Source: Nitrospirota bacterium
GTDB taxonomy: Bacteria > Nitrospirota > Nitrospiria > Nitrospirales > Nitrospiraceae
Direction: 5' to 3'
Assembly: GCA_040755395.1 (NCBI GenBank)
Contig: JBFMAX010000015.1
Location: forward strand, 1 to 64,000
DNA length: 64,000 nucleotides
The position numbers and the translations under genes are program-made. Below the pieces are notes generated by a model. That model was not told the origin of the DNA. It searched no databases and worked only from the letters and a program-made list of their open reading frames with translations. This document shows, piece after piece, positions 33,600-42,766 of this stretch; positions within the stretch are counted from its first letter, which is position 1, and every line of letters starts with the position of its first letter.

Positions 33600-33797
33600 C
33601 CCCTCACCACCTCCTGCTGATCTTGCCGCGAATGAATCGTGGGCTCCGAACGGCCACGACCCGTACCATTGAATAAGCTGACTTTTTGCCTGGTCAAGCC
33701 GGGAGAACGCCGGCCTACCGGCGGGAGGCCGCCCCATGCCGCATTGAACTTGCGATTATCAACAGGGCCATCGAGGCGTCACCTTTCCGGAGAGTAT

Positions 33798-34052
33798 ATG
33801 GTCAACGGGAACCCCGATGTCGAACGGCAGGACGGGAATCAGCAGAATGCGATGACCGGCTTGCTGAACGCGGAATTGTTCAAAGCGGTCATGGCGGCCT
33901 GCGTCGAACGAATCAGCCAACAAATGGGCCTCACGGCGTCCGACGTCGGCCGGGCGCTGAACGAGCTGGCGGTCCGCTATGAGACGTCCTGTCCCGTGAC
34001 CAACGGATCGGTCCCCTCCGTGATGTTCCTGCATCGGTGGGCCGAAGCCTGA
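33798..34052 (+). CDS. Small hypothetical protein
   Basis: An 84-aa protein starting at 33798 after CCGGAGAGTAT. It is helical, with AMTGLLNAELFKAVMAACVE and QQMGLTASDVGRALNELAVR; the second part resembles a helix-turn-helix but is too short to be sure. There is no signal peptide. No family is recognised, and it stands alone. Confidence 0.5.
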   Translation: MVNGNPDVERQDGNQQNAMTGLLNAELFKAVMAACVERISQQMGLTASDVGRALNELAVRYETSCPVTNGSVPSVMFLHRWAEA

Positions 34053-34176
34053 ATCGAAGCGGTGCCTGAGCCTTCTCTCGCTTTTCGCCGGTAGTTCGCG
34101 TATCCTGCGAGCAGGCTAGGCAGGCGGAGTCGCCCTGTCGGCCGCACACCATATAGCGACGGGAAGATTGAACAGG

Positions 34177-34908
34177 ATGATGCACCTCCGTTCCGGTGGA
34201 CGCGACCTTCGCCGGGTTTTTGCTTGCGCCCTCCTCTTCCACGCTTTGCCTGCCGTCGCTCAGCAGCCGGACGACATTCTCGACCTCAGCAAACGGATGG
34301 TGCAACTCGAGCGGTCCGGACAACACGCCGAGGCGCTTCCCTTGGCGCAACGCGCGGTCGAACTGTCGGAGGAAGCTCTGGGACCGGAAGATCCTGCCGT
34401 CGCCGTCTATCTGGATCATTTGGGCACGCTTTATCACCGCTTGGGCAAGGTCGATCAAGCCGAGTCTACCTTGCAACGGGCACTGGCGATCCAGGAGAAG
34501 GCCCTGGGCCCCGACCATTTGGCTGTCGCCGCCACCCTGAACCACTTGGGCACGCTCTACAGCGCCACAGGAGAAATCCCGAGGGCCGAGCAGCTCCTCC
34601 GACGAGCGCTGGCAATCCGCGAAGGGCTTTTAGGCCCGGATCATTCCGCCGTGGCCGCCAGCTTGAACACCCTGGCCGTCGTCTTGTTCGTCGATAAGCG
34701 CTACGCGGAGGGCGAACCGCTGTTCCTGCGGGCGCTGGCGATTCAAGAACGCGGGCTCGGAGCGTCTCATCCCAGTGTGGCGACGACGCTCGAAAACTAC
34801 GCGGCGCTGCTGCGCGGCGCCGGTCGCCTCGAAGACGCCGCGCAGGCGGAAACGCGCGCCCGGCGCATTCGTGAACAAGCTCAGCCTCGGCAGGCTCCCC
34901 GCCCATGA
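34177..34908 (+). CDS. Secreted tetratricopeptide-repeat protein
   Basis: A 243-aa protein with a signal peptide (RRVFACALLFHALPAVAQQ) followed by five TPR units of the kinesin-light-chain type. Each is about 42 residues long, with words such as AESTLQRALAIQEKALGPDHLAVAATLNHLGTLY repeated with variation between residues 40 and 225. These repeats bind partner proteins. The true start is one of two adjacent ATGs (34177 or 34180), preceded by AACAGG. It probably acts in the periplasm; the partner is unknown. Confidence 0.82.
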   Translation: MMHLRSGGRDLRRVFACALLFHALPAVAQQPDDILDLSKRMVQLERSGQHAEALPLAQRAVELSEEALGPEDPAVAVYLDHLGTLYHRLGKVDQAESTLQRALAIQEKALGPDHLAVAATLNHLGTLYSATGEIPRAEQLLRRALAIREGLLGPDHSAVAASLNTLAVVLFVDKRYAEGEPLFLRALAIQERGLGASHPSVATTLENYAALLRGAGRLEDAAQAETRARRIREQAQPRQAPRP

Positions 34909-34992
34909 CGCTGTCCTCGCGAGCGAAGGCTCCGCGCCTGAAAGCTACGGGAAAGGGCTGATGGACGAGGAGGAAGGGGACGAAAGGAAGGT

Positions 34993-35010
34993 CCTGTCGC
35001 AAAGGACAGG
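34993..35010. terminator. Hairpin between convergent TPR and cysE genes
   Basis: CCTGTC-GCAAAG-GACAGG forms a perfect 6-bp stem with a 6-base loop midway between two convergent stops. It could serve both strands, but there is no T-run, so intrinsic termination is uncertain. Confidence 0.4.
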
Positions 35011-35021
35011 CTGACCTCGGA

Positions 35022-35666
35022 CTAACTCTGATTCGGCGGGTTCTCGAGCTTCTTCCGCAGCTCGATCAGTTCCTGTTCGAGCGCCGCGAAGCGGTCCGCG
35101 ATGGGGTCGGGAATGTTGATGTGATCCATGGTGGCGTCGGGCATCCGTTCGCCTTCCGTCTTGATGATGCGGGCGGGCACCCCGATGACCGTGGAGTTGG
35201 GCGGGACGGATTTCAGGACCACCGAGTTGGCGCCGATCTTCACGTTGTCCCCGATCCTGATCCCGCCCAGGATCTTGGCGCCGGCACCGACGACCACATG
35301 GTTTCCCAGGGTCGGATGGCGTTTTCCACGCTCCTTCCCTGTGCCGCCCAGCGTGACTCCCTGAAAGAGCGTCACGTAGTCGCCGATCTCGGCGGTTTCG
35401 CCGATGACCACGCCCATCCCATGGTCGATGAAGAAGCCGGTCCCGATCTTGGCGGCGGGGTGGATCTCGATTCCCGTCAGCCAGCGCGCGAACTGGGAAA
35501 TGGCCCGCGGGACGAACGGCACCCCTTTGCTGTGCAACCAATGCGCGAACCGATAGGCAAGGATGGCATGAAAGCCCGCGTAGGTCAGGACGACTTCCAG
35601 TGTGCTGGTCGCAGCCGGATCGCGGTCGAAGACGGCTTGGAGATCTTGTTTGATCGTTTTGAACAT
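35022..35666 (-). CDS. cysE: Serine O-acetyltransferase
   Basis: A 214-aa left-handed beta-helix acetyltransferase that makes O-acetylserine for cysteine synthesis. The N-terminal helical part is short. Catalytic residues lie in [22 protein letters not shown] near residue 75 and [20 protein letters not shown] near 115. The C-terminus extends past the helix ([19 protein letters not shown]) as a coiled coil. It follows ispF in the same direction, the yacL-ispD-ispF-(gltX)-cysE order known from Bacillus. Confidence 0.95.
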   Translation of the reverse strand: MFKTIKQDLQAVFDRDPAATSTLEVVLTYAGFHAILAYRFAHWLHSKGVPFVPRAISQFARWLTGIEIHPAAKIGTGFFIDHGMGVVIGETAEIGDYVTLFQGVTLGGTGKERGKRHPTLGNHVVVGAGAKILGGIRIGDNVKIGANSVVLKSVPPNSTVIGVPARIIKTEGERMPDATMDHINIPDPIADRFAALEQELIELRKKLENPPNQS

Positions 35667-35681
35667 GGCCAGAATCCCGGC

Positions 35682-35747
35682 TGTCAGCTGTCAGCTCTCA
35701 GCCATCGGCTATCAGCGCAAACTGATAGCTGCGGGCTGACATCTGAC
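35682..35747. repeat. Heptamer repeat, TGTCAGC type, with inverted arm
   Basis: Five 7-base units in a row (TGTCAGC, TGTCAGC, TCTCAGC, CATCGGC, TATCAGC) are followed by CTGATAGCTGCGGGCTGACA, which is largely their reverse complement. It fills the cysE-ispF gap. Confidence 0.75.
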
Positions 35748-35757
35748 CGCCGACGAC

Positions 35758-36237
35758 TCATTGATCGAGTCGTTCAATCACACACACCGCCTGGGTCGCA
35801 ATGGCTTCTTCCCGGCCGACGGCGTCCAGTCCCTCGCCGCTCTTGACCTTGACGTTGACCAGATCCGGATCGACCCGGAGAACCTCGGCCATCCTTTTCT
35901 GCATCGCGGCCAGGTGCGGGCTCAACCGGGGAGCCTGCGCAATGATGACCGTGTCCAGGTTCACCAGCCGATATCCCTTTCGCTCCAGCTTGCCGATCAC
36001 ATCCTCCAAGAGTTTCAGGCTGGAGATGTCTTTGTAACGGGGATCGGAACTCGGGTAATGACGGCCCAAATCTCCCTCCCCCATGGCGCCTAGCAACGCA
36101 TCGCAGACCGCATGAACGAGCGCATCGGAATCCGAATGCCCCTCGAGCCCTTTGGGATGCGGGATCTCAACGCCGCCTAAGATCAGCTTGCGCCCCGCCG
36201 CCAACGGATGAATGTCGTACCCGATGCCGATCCGCAT
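35758..36237 (-). CDS. ispF: 2-C-methyl-D-erythritol 2,4-cyclodiphosphate synthase
   Basis: A 159-aa enzyme of the MEP isoprenoid pathway. The metal ligands are in IGIGYDIHPLAAGR at the start, GHSDSDALVHAVCDALLGA near residue 33 gives the second His, and VKVKSGEGLDAVGREEAI near 132 closes the active site. The length is standard. It lies downstream of ispD, with a heptamer repeat in the 104-base gap between them. Confidence 0.97.
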   Translation of the reverse strand: MRIGIGYDIHPLAAGRKLILGGVEIPHPKGLEGHSDSDALVHAVCDALLGAMGEGDLGRHYPSSDPRYKDISSLKLLEDVIGKLERKGYRLVNLDTVIIAQAPRLSPHLAAMQKRMAEVLRVDPDLVNVKVKSGEGLDAVGREEAIATQAVCVIERLDQ

Positions 36238-36323
36238 GCCGAGCCTCGTTAATCGTTAACCGCTACCCGTTCATTGTTTGATGCAAAGACAGATAATGAG
36301 GCGGTCATTCCGTCAATGATTCG

Positions 36324-36358
36324 TGTGTTACGTTTAACGATTCACGTTTCACGTCTCC
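36324..36358. repeat. Heptamer tandem repeat, CGTTTAA/CGATTCA type
   Basis: Five 7-base units: CGTGTTA, CGTTTAA, CGATTCA, CGTTTCA, CGTCTCC. The array runs into the last codons of ispD. Read on the minus strand it supplies the final residues RRET and the stop. Related words (CGTTAATCGTTAACC) occur at 36246-36261. Confidence 0.75.
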
Positions 36359-37049
36359 TGCGCGCCGCCAAGATGGCTTCGCCGATCACCATGTCCTCCG
36401 GCCTGGTGACCTTGATGTTCTCTCCGCTGCCTTCCACCACCGCGACGCGTCGGCCGAGCAATTCGACCAGGTGCGCGTCGTCCGTCGCCCGGATACCTTC
36501 CAGTTGGGCCTTGCGGTGCGCCTCCTCCAGCCAATCCCTTCGAAACGCCTGCGGCGTTTGAGCCAGCCAGAGGTGCCGCCGATCCACCGTGCGCTCGATG
36601 GCTCCGTCGGCTCCCACCTGCTTCACCGTGTCGCGCATCGGGATCGCAACGATCGCCGCGCCGTGCTTCGCCGCCTGCTCGATCACGTCCCGCACCATCC
36701 GTTCGGTGAGAAACGGCCGGACCGCATCGTGCACTAGGACGATCTCCGTTTCCTCGTCGACTTCCGCGAGCGCATGGCGCACCGAATCCTGCCGATGCTC
36801 GCCGCCGGACACGATCTTACCGACTTTCTTGAACCCGTGCGGAACGACGACCTGGTCCAGGCAGTACTCCCGTTCGGTCCGAGGAACCGCGACAATGATC
36901 CTGTGGATCTCGGGCGAGGCCTCGAGCACGCGGAGGGCGTGTACGAGCAGGGGCAGGCCTCCCAGCGCAAGAAACTGCTTCGGGACGGTCCCGCCCATCC
37001 GCAGACCCCGTCCCGCGGCGGGCACAAGGGCGACGGTGCGTCTAACCAC
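36342..37049 (-). CDS. ispD: 2-C-methyl-D-erythritol 4-phosphate cytidylyltransferase
   Basis: A 235-aa enzyme that joins CTP to methylerythritol phosphate. The nucleotide loop is [23 protein letters not shown] near residue 8; [17 protein letters not shown] near 80 and [15 protein letters not shown] near 103 are further family marks; [20 protein letters not shown] near 195 ends the fold. It overlaps the upstream yacL-like gene by 8 bases. Its last codons come from the heptamer repeat. Confidence 0.96.
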   Translation of the reverse strand: MVRRTVALVPAAGRGLRMGGTVPKQFLALGGLPLLVHALRVLEASPEIHRIIVAVPRTEREYCLDQVVVPHGFKKVGKIVSGGEHRQDSVRHALAEVDEETEIVLVHDAVRPFLTERMVRDVIEQAAKHGAAIVAIPMRDTVKQVGADGAIERTVDRRHLWLAQTPQAFRRDWLEEAHRKAQLEGIRATDDAHLVELLGRRVAVVEGSGENIKVTRPEDMVIGEAILAARRRRET

Positions 37050-38073
37050 GCGCGACTTGAAACTCCTCCCGCTCGCTCTCTTCCTTGAGTCGTGTGAAGA
37101 TCATGCGCCCCGCCGTCGTCTGCAGGACGCTGGTGACCACGACATCCACATTCCGGCCGATGCAGCGCTTCGCGTTGTCCACGACGATCATGGTTCCGTC
37201 GTCCAGGTAGGCGACTCCTTGCCCGGCTTCCTTGCCTTCCTTGAGCACGAACACGCGGATGGTCTCGCCGGGCAACACGACCGGACGCAGCGCGTTGCAC
37301 AACTCGTTGATGTTGAGCACGCGGACGCCCTGCAACTCGGCCACCTTGTTCAGATTCAGATCGTTGGTGATGATCTTCGCGCCGACCTTCTTCGCCAAGA
37401 CGACGAGTTTGGCGTCGACCTCCTTGACGTGCGGGAAGTCGTCCTCGACGATGCGCACGTCGATATCGACCATCTTTTGAATCTTGTTGAGAATGTCGAG
37501 CCCGCGCCGGCCGCGCGCCCGTTTCAGCGAGTCCGACGAATCGGCGATATGCTGCAGCTCGTTCAAAATGAAGTGGGGCACCAGAAACGTCCCCTCCAGA
37601 AACCCGGTCTCGCACAGGTCGGCGACGCGTCCGTCGATGATCACGCTGGTGTCGAGAATTTTCGGATTCGCCGCCGGCCCGCCGAATTCCGTCTGCTTCA
37701 CCCCGCCGGGGAATTGTTCCCGGCCGAATCGCCCCCCAAGGACGAGGCCGAGATACGGGAAGCCCAGCAAAAACACCAGCCCGCCGATATGGAAGAGAAA
37801 CGTTTCGACGTCGAAAATCACGCTGCCCACCCACTCCACCAACCCGGCCAGAAGCAGTCCCACCGCCAGGCCGGCCGTTCCGCCGAAAATGATGCCGAAC
37901 GATAATCTTCGAAGCGCATACTCGCTCGCGATAATCAAGCCTCCGGTCGCCGCCCCGATTCCCAACCCCATCAGCAGAAACTGGCCATTGATCTCTTCGG
38001 CGCGCAAGAAAAGGGCCATGCCTGCCAGAGCGCTGAGAAGGACGAATATGGCTCGCGCTACCATACGCTTCAC
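37042..38073 (-). CDS. PIN and TRAM domain membrane protein, YacL-like
   Basis: A 343-aa protein. Four hydrophobic segments fill residues 1-115 ([18 protein letters not shown] and following). A PIN domain covers about 140-260 with acidic residues in [35 protein letters not shown] and [12 protein letters not shown]-terminal TRAM domain ([23 protein letters not shown]) covers 280-335. It is thought to be a membrane-tied nuclease or RNA-binding protein. It heads the yacL-ispD-ispF-cysE run. Confidence 0.92.
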   Translation of the reverse strand: MKRMVARAIFVLLSALAGMALFLRAEEINGQFLLMGLGIGAATGGLIIASEYALRRLSFGIIFGGTAGLAVGLLLAGLVEWVGSVIFDVETFLFHIGGLVFLLGFPYLGLVLGGRFGREQFPGGVKQTEFGGPAANPKILDTSVIIDGRVADLCETGFLEGTFLVPHFILNELQHIADSSDSLKRARGRRGLDILNKIQKMVDIDVRIVEDDFPHVKEVDAKLVVLAKKVGAKIITNDLNLNKVAELQGVRVLNINELCNALRPVVLPGETIRVFVLKEGKEAGQGVAYLDDGTMIVVDNAKRCIGRNVDVVVTSVLQTTAGRMIFTRLKEESEREEFQVARG

Positions 38074-38119
38074 CTCCTCTCGATATCTGATGCGAACATC
38101 CGACCCGCCCGCCCGCGGG

Positions 38120-39655
38120 TCACGGCCGCAGGGTCAGGAAGACCGTGCGGCCTTGTCGCTTCATCAACAGCAACACCGTCCGACCCTTCGGCAAAGCGAC
38201 GGCAAGCCGTTCGTATGTCTTCAGCGACGTCACCGGCTTCCGGTTGACCTCCAGGATGAGATCGCCTTCCTTCACGCCTCCCTCTTCGGCCGCGCCGCCG
38301 GTCCGCACGCGCACGACGACCACCCCTCGTTCCCCGGCCTTGAGCCCGTACCGGGTCGCCACCTGCTCCGTCGGTTCGTGCACGTCCATATCCGAGAGCA
38401 AGCCGGCGGGTGCGACCGGCTCTTCCGAGTCCCCACCGTTCTGCGCCACCGTCTGCGGCTGCTCGGCGATGGTCACCTCGACCGACTTCGGAGTCTTGTC
38501 CCGAATCAGTTTGACCATGACCCGTTTGCCGATGGGAGTCCGGGCGACGGCGTTTCGCAACTGCGTCGGGTTCTCCACCGCTTTGCCGTCGTACTCGACG
38601 ACCACGTCGCCGCGCTCGAAGCCCGCTTTCTTGGCCGGGCTGTCTTCCACCACATCGCTGACCAACACCCCTGCGGTCCGGGCCAACCCGAATTGCGCCG
38701 CCAGCTCCGGCGAAAGCTCTTGAATCGACACGCCCAGCCATCCCCGCACGACTCGTCCCTCACGGACCAGTTGCTCCATCACCGAGTGCGCGAGGTTGCT
38801 CGGCACCGCAAACCCGATCCCCATGTTGCCGCCGCTTCGACTGAAGATCGCGGTGTTGATCCCGACCACTTCGCCGCGCACGTTGACCAACGGCCCGCCG
38901 GAGTTGCCCGGATTGATCGCCGCATCGGTTTGAATGAAATCCTCGTATTCGGCGATCCCCATGCTGGCCCGACCCACCGCGCTGACGATCCCCATCGTGA
39001 CGGTCTGGTTCAGTCCGAACGGATTGCCGACCGCCAGGACGAGTTCCCCGACTTCCAGCCGGTCCGAATCAGCCCATCGGACGGTCTGCAACCCGTCGGC
39101 ATCGATTTTCACCACCGCCAGATCCGTCTTGGAATCGGTGCCGATCAGCTTGGCTTTGAACTCGCGCTTGTCGGACAGAAAGACCTTGATGTCGTCCGCC
39201 TGGTTAACCACGTGGTTGTTCGTAATGATGAGCCCGTCAGGCCGGACGATCACCCCCGACCCCAGGCTCCGCTCTTTGTACGTTCGCGGCGCCTCGAAGC
39301 GGCGGAACCATTCGTCGCCGAAGAAGCGATGAAAGAACGGCTCGTCGGGAAGCGCGCCGTGCGGTCCCTCGCTCCCGCGGCTGCTCCTCGTCGCGAAGAT
39401 ATTGACCACGGCCGGCTTCACCGTTTTCGCGATCTGCACGAAACCCTGCTCGCCGCCCGCGACGGCGGCCGGCGGTACCGCCGCGGGGACCGGCTTCGCC
39501 GTCCGGGGAACGGGCACGGCATGGCCGGTCGGCAGCCACCCCATGTCGGAGGCCAGGACGACGCCGAGCAGAACCCCGCCGGCCAGCAGCAGGACGCTTA
39601 TCCAAAGCGAGGAGCGATTCCGGTCTCGGCTTTCGGGCGCTTCCGGCGGATTCAC
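38120..39655 (-). CDS. HtrA/DegQ-type periplasmic serine protease
   Basis: A 511-aa protease and chaperone. An N-terminal membrane anchor ([19 protein letters not shown]) is followed by the trypsin-like domain with His in [10 protein letters not shown], Asp in [11 protein letters not shown] and Ser in [11 protein letters not shown]. Two PDZ domains follow at about residues 290-380 and 405-500. It degrades misfolded envelope proteins. The start is GTG 39655, preceded by AAGGGATACACC; the longer frame to 39745 is encoded by the heptamer repeat and is unlikely to be translated. Confidence 0.94.
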   Translation of the reverse strand: MNPPEAPESRDRNRSSLWISVLLLAGGVLLGVVLASDMGWLPTGHAVPVPRTAKPVPAAVPPAAVAGGEQGFVQIAKTVKPAVVNIFATRSSRGSEGPHGALPDEPFFHRFFGDEWFRRFEAPRTYKERSLGSGVIVRPDGLIITNNHVVNQADDIKVFLSDKREFKAKLIGTDSKTDLAVVKIDADGLQTVRWADSDRLEVGELVLAVGNPFGLNQTVTMGIVSAVGRASMGIAEYEDFIQTDAAINPGNSGGPLVNVRGEVVGINTAIFSRSGGNMGIGFAVPSNLAHSVMEQLVREGRVVRGWLGVSIQELSPELAAQFGLARTAGVLVSDVVEDSPAKKAGFERGDVVVEYDGKAVENPTQLRNAVARTPIGKRVMVKLIRDKTPKSVEVTIAEQPQTVAQNGGDSEEPVAPAGLLSDMDVHEPTEQVATRYGLKAGERGVVVVRVRTGGAAEEGGVKEGDLILEVNRKPVTSLKTYERLAVALPKGRTVLLLMKRQGRTVFLTLRP

Positions 39656-39680
39656 GGTGTATCCCTTGGGAACGATAGTC

Positions 39681-39751
39681 GTTAAACGTGAACCGTCCTC
39701 GACGTGATTCGTGAATCGTGATTCGCTAAACGATTCACGATTCACATTTCA
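39681..39751. repeat. Heptamer repeat with inverted arms, GTGAATC/GATTCAC type
   Basis: Left units (GTTAAAC, GTGAACC, then GTGATTC, GTGAATC, GTGATTC) and right units (GCTAAAC, GATTCAC, GATTCAC, ATTTCAC) face each other and could fold as a long imperfect hairpin. It lies between the aldolase and htrA genes. Confidence 0.75.
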
Positions 39752-39759
39752 CAGGACCT

Positions 39760-40686
39760 TCACGGAATCTCACCCGCATAGATGCCCATGATAGTGTGCA
39801 GGAATTTGATCGCTTCGGCCCTGGGTCGCTGGAAGGAATTGCGGCCGATGATCGAGCCGAATCCCCCGCCGTCGCGGATCGCCCGCACTTCCTCGAACAC
39901 GGTTTTTTCATCGCTCTTTGCGCCGCCGGAAAAGATCACGACGCGGCGGCCGTCGAATGCGGACTGCACGACGTGCCGGACCCGTTCCGGCAGCGTCTTG
40001 ATGGGCACCTGCTCGGCTTCGTACACCTTCTTGGCCGCGGCCTGCTCGAGATACGCCGTCGGCAGCTTGACCTTGATGATGTGGGCTCCCAACTGCGCCG
40101 CAATCTGCGCCGCGTAGGCGACGACGTCCATCGCGGTCTCCCCTTCCTTGCTCAACCCCGAACCGCGCGGGTAGGACCAGACCACGACGGCGAGCCCGCA
40201 CCGTTTGGCCTCCTCCGCGATTTCCCGCAACTGCTGATACATCGTGGTGCAGTGGGCCGAGCCGGGATAAATCGTGAATCCCACCGCCGAGCAGCCGAGC
40301 CGCAACGCGTCGCGCACGCTCCCCGTCACGGACGGCAGCGGATCCTTGTCCTCGTGCAGCACGTCGTGATTGTTGAGTTTCAGGATCAGGGGAATCCGCC
40401 CGGCAAACTGAGCCGCCCCCGCCTCCAGGAATCCCAGCGGCGCCGCGTAGGCATTGCACCCGGCGTCGATCGCCAATTCGAAATGATAGAGCGGGTTGTA
40501 ACCCGGTGGGTTGGGCGCGAAACTCCGAGCCGGCCCGTGTTCGAATCCCTGATCCACGGGCAGGATCACCAGCCGGCCGGTTCCGGCCAGGCGGCCGCTG
40601 TTCAACATCCTGAACAGATTCGCCTTCGTTCCCGGATTGTCGCTGGCATACCAACTCAGGATTTCCTTCATGCGCTCGTTCATCAC
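39760..40686 (-). CDS. Class I fructose-bisphosphate aldolase, archaeal (DhnA) type
   Basis: A 308-aa enzyme that splits or forms fructose 1,6-bisphosphate through a Schiff base. Family marks are VILPVDQGFEHGPARSF near residue 40, GFTIYPGSAHCTTMY near 138 and VVVWSYPRGSGLSKEG near 168. The likely Schiff-base Lys is in AHIIKVKLPTAY near 203, and VVIFSGGAKSDEKTV near 252 holds phosphate. It is separated from fbp by a heptamer repeat; together they form a gluconeogenic pair. Confidence 0.94.
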   Translation of the reverse strand: MMNERMKEILSWYASDNPGTKANLFRMLNSGRLAGTGRLVILPVDQGFEHGPARSFAPNPPGYNPLYHFELAIDAGCNAYAAPLGFLEAGAAQFAGRIPLILKLNNHDVLHEDKDPLPSVTGSVRDALRLGCSAVGFTIYPGSAHCTTMYQQLREIAEEAKRCGLAVVVWSYPRGSGLSKEGETAMDVVAYAAQIAAQLGAHIIKVKLPTAYLEQAAAKKVYEAEQVPIKTLPERVRHVVQSAFDGRRVVIFSGGAKSDEKTVFEEVRAIRDGGGFGSIIGRNSFQRPRAEAIKFLHTIMGIYAGEIP

Positions 40687-40696
40687 ACCCTCCCGG

Positions 40697-40812
40697 GAAT
40701 CGCGATTCGTGAATCGTTACACGTTAATCGGGACGTGCTGACCGTGCAGGCGCCGTGCGTGAATCGCACAAGTTGTCCGGTCGATTCACGATGAACGATT
40801 AACGTTGAACGC
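40697..40812. repeat. Heptamer repeat with inverted arms, between fba and fbp
   Basis: The left arm reads CGCGATTCGTGAATCGTTAC and ACGTTAATCG; the right arm reads CGATTCACGATGAACGATT and AACGTTGAACG. About 50 bases of non-repeat DNA lie between them. It fills nearly the whole gap. Confidence 0.7.
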
Positions 40813-40817
40813 CTTCC

Positions 40818-41822
40818 TCACCGTCTTCCCTGAATGAATTCCTCCGCTTCCTCCACGTCCTCCCGGCTGCCGATGATCAACGGCACCCGCTGGTGCAGGC
40901 TCTTGGGCTCGACGTCCACAATCCGCACGGCGCCCGTGCTCGCCCTGCCGCCGGCCTGCTCCACCACGAGCGCCAGCGGATTGGCTTCATAGAGCAACCG
41001 GATCTTCCCTTCCGGCTTATCCACCTCGCCGGGATAGAGGTAGATCCCGCCGCCCAGCAGCATCCGGTGGACGTCCGCCACCAGACAGCCGGAATAGCGG
41101 GAACTGTAGGGACGACCGCTCGCGTTATCCCGGACCTTGAGGTGGTCGATGTACCGTTTAGTCCCGGCCGGCCACTTGTGATAGTTGCCTTCGTTCACCG
41201 CATAGACCTTCCCTCGGGGCGGCATCCGGATCTGCTCATGCGAGAGAAGGTACTCCCCGATACCCGGATCGAGGGTGAACCCGTGCACGCCCCGGCCGAC
41301 CGTGAAGACCAGCATCGTGCTCGAGCCGTACAGCAGATAGCCGGCCGCCGCCTGTTCGACGCCTTTCCGAAGCAAGTCGGAGTCGGCCGGCAGTCCGTCT
41401 TTTCTCTCATGTCGGAGAACGGAAAAGATGGCGCCGAGCGGCATATTGACATCCGTATTGGAGGAGCCGTCCAGCGGATCGAACAACAGGATGTATTTGC
41501 CGTGCGGCCAATTCTCCGGCACCAGCATCGGCTTTTCCAGCTCTTCGGAGGCCAGCGCGCACACGATCCCGCTGTACTTGAACACCTTGACGAACGTGTC
41601 GTTCGCAATCTCGTCCAGTTTCTTGACGACTTCTCCCTGGACATTGGTTTCCCCGGTGGCGCCCAGGATGTTGATCAGCCCGGCCCGGCGCAAATCCTGG
41701 GCGATCATCTTGCCCACGAGCCCGATCTGCGTCAAAAGGACGGAAAACTCCCCGGTCGCGGCCGGATGAGCCGCCTGCTTCTCGATGATGAAGCGATTCA
41801 GGGTGACGGGAAGCTGAGCCAC
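40818..41822 (-). CDS. fbp: Fructose-1,6-bisphosphatase class 1
   Basis: A 334-aa gluconeogenic enzyme that removes the 1-phosphate from fructose 1,6-bisphosphate. The metal site is in YILLFDPLDGSSNTDVNMPLG near residue 112 (DPLDGSS), with upstream Glu residues in CALASEELEKPM. The substrate pocket includes RYSGCLVADVHRMLLGGGIYLYPG near 245. In autotrophs it also serves sugar-phosphate cycles. Confidence 0.97.
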   Translation of the reverse strand: MAQLPVTLNRFIIEKQAAHPAATGEFSVLLTQIGLVGKMIAQDLRRAGLINILGATGETNVQGEVVKKLDEIANDTFVKVFKYSGIVCALASEELEKPMLVPENWPHGKYILLFDPLDGSSNTDVNMPLGAIFSVLRHERKDGLPADSDLLRKGVEQAAAGYLLYGSSTMLVFTVGRGVHGFTLDPGIGEYLLSHEQIRMPPRGKVYAVNEGNYHKWPAGTKRYIDHLKVRDNASGRPYSSRYSGCLVADVHRMLLGGGIYLYPGEVDKPEGKIRLLYEANPLALVVEQAGGRASTGAVRIVDVEPKSLHQRVPLIIGSREDVEEAEEFIQGRR

Positions 41823-41931
41823 GGTCGGTCCTTTCGAGGTCGCCTGCGGATGTCGTTGCTTGCCGGAAGCCGAAGGTGGAATTGACGGCCATTATATCGA
41901 TTTTGGCCAAGACGGGCAACGAACGGACCCC

Positions 41932-42765
41932 TCATGGGGCGGACGCCGTGGAGAGACCGAACCCCTCGACCAGCTTGGCGACAACGGAGCCGATGATCAC
42001 TTTCGCTTTCATCATCACCGGGATCCGCCGCTCATCGGTGGTAAACCAGACTCGAATATCGCCCTGGTTCAGGAAAATACCCTGAAAAGGCATGATCGCG
42101 AGCACGCGGGCGGTCTCGACCGTGCCCCACGGTCCCTTCAACGTCTCCAGCGCTTCGACCCGCACCTCCAGCTTATAGTTCTTCTTGTCGTGGTGAACAT
42201 TCATCACCAGAGAGGCCCCCGGCGTCATCGGCAGAGCACTCCGCACGTAATAGAGACAGGAGATGGCGTCTTGCGTGCCGTTCGGGATCGTCAGCAGGTC
42301 GGTCCGGCCGTCCTTGACCGCGGCGACCGTCCCCGCCGCGTGGTGAAAGGTATAGTCGAAATCGTTCTTTCGTCGGCCTTCCCGCCGGCGAAAGCTCATG
42401 CGCTGAGGCAACAGCGTGGCGGCGTCGACCCGGGATTCGACGCGGTTGTCAACCGGATAAAACCTGGTCACCAGGGGACTGGACTGCGCAGCGGCCAAGA
42501 ACCTGAATCCCGGCCGACTGTCGGGTGTTGTGGACCGATCCGCCTCCAGCACCGCCGTGCCGGCCAGGATGGTGAGCCAGGAAATGTGATAGACAAACCG
42601 CTCTCCGTCCGCAAACGGAGGGCGAACCGCAGAAGCGCCGGACGTTGACGGTGGAGAAAACCCGGAATCCGCCGCACCGGCCGGAAGCGCTAGGGAGAGA
42701 AGCAGGGAGAGGGAGAGAAGGGGGACGATGAGACGATCGGAAAAGACAGGTCGCTCCACATTCAC
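41932..42765 (-). CDS. DUF3108 domain protein, exported
   Basis: A 277-aa protein with a signal peptide (LLSLSLLLSLALPAGAADS) and a DUF3108-like body: FADGERFVYHISWLTILAGTA near residue 50, FDYTFHHAAGTVAAVKDGR near 135, DAISCLYYVRSALPM near 165 and VWFTTDERRIPVMMKAKVIIG near 240. The family is predicted to be a periplasmic beta-rich protein of unknown function. One base separates it from the phosphomannomutase gene in the same direction, so it is probably the last gene of that transcript. Confidence 0.82.
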   Translation of the reverse strand: MNVERPVFSDRLIVPLLSLSLLLSLALPAGAADSGFSPPSTSGASAVRPPFADGERFVYHISWLTILAGTAVLEADRSTTPDSRPGFRFLAAAQSSPLVTRFYPVDNRVESRVDAATLLPQRMSFRRREGRRKNDFDYTFHHAAGTVAAVKDGRTDLLTIPNGTQDAISCLYYVRSALPMTPGASLVMNVHHDKKNYKLEVRVEALETLKGPWGTVETARVLAIMPFQGIFLNQGDIRVWFTTDERRIPVMMKAKVIIGSVVAKLVEGFGLSTASAP

Positions 42766-42766
42766 G

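Noticed and set aside
37484-39685. 733-codon plus-strand open frame
   Set aside because: It is antisense to the yacL-like and htrA genes; the translation is Arg/Pro/His-rich without domains.
39655-39745. Longer N-terminus of the HtrA protease
   Set aside because: The extra codons are encoded by the heptamer repeat, and a good ribosome-binding site precedes the GTG at 39655.
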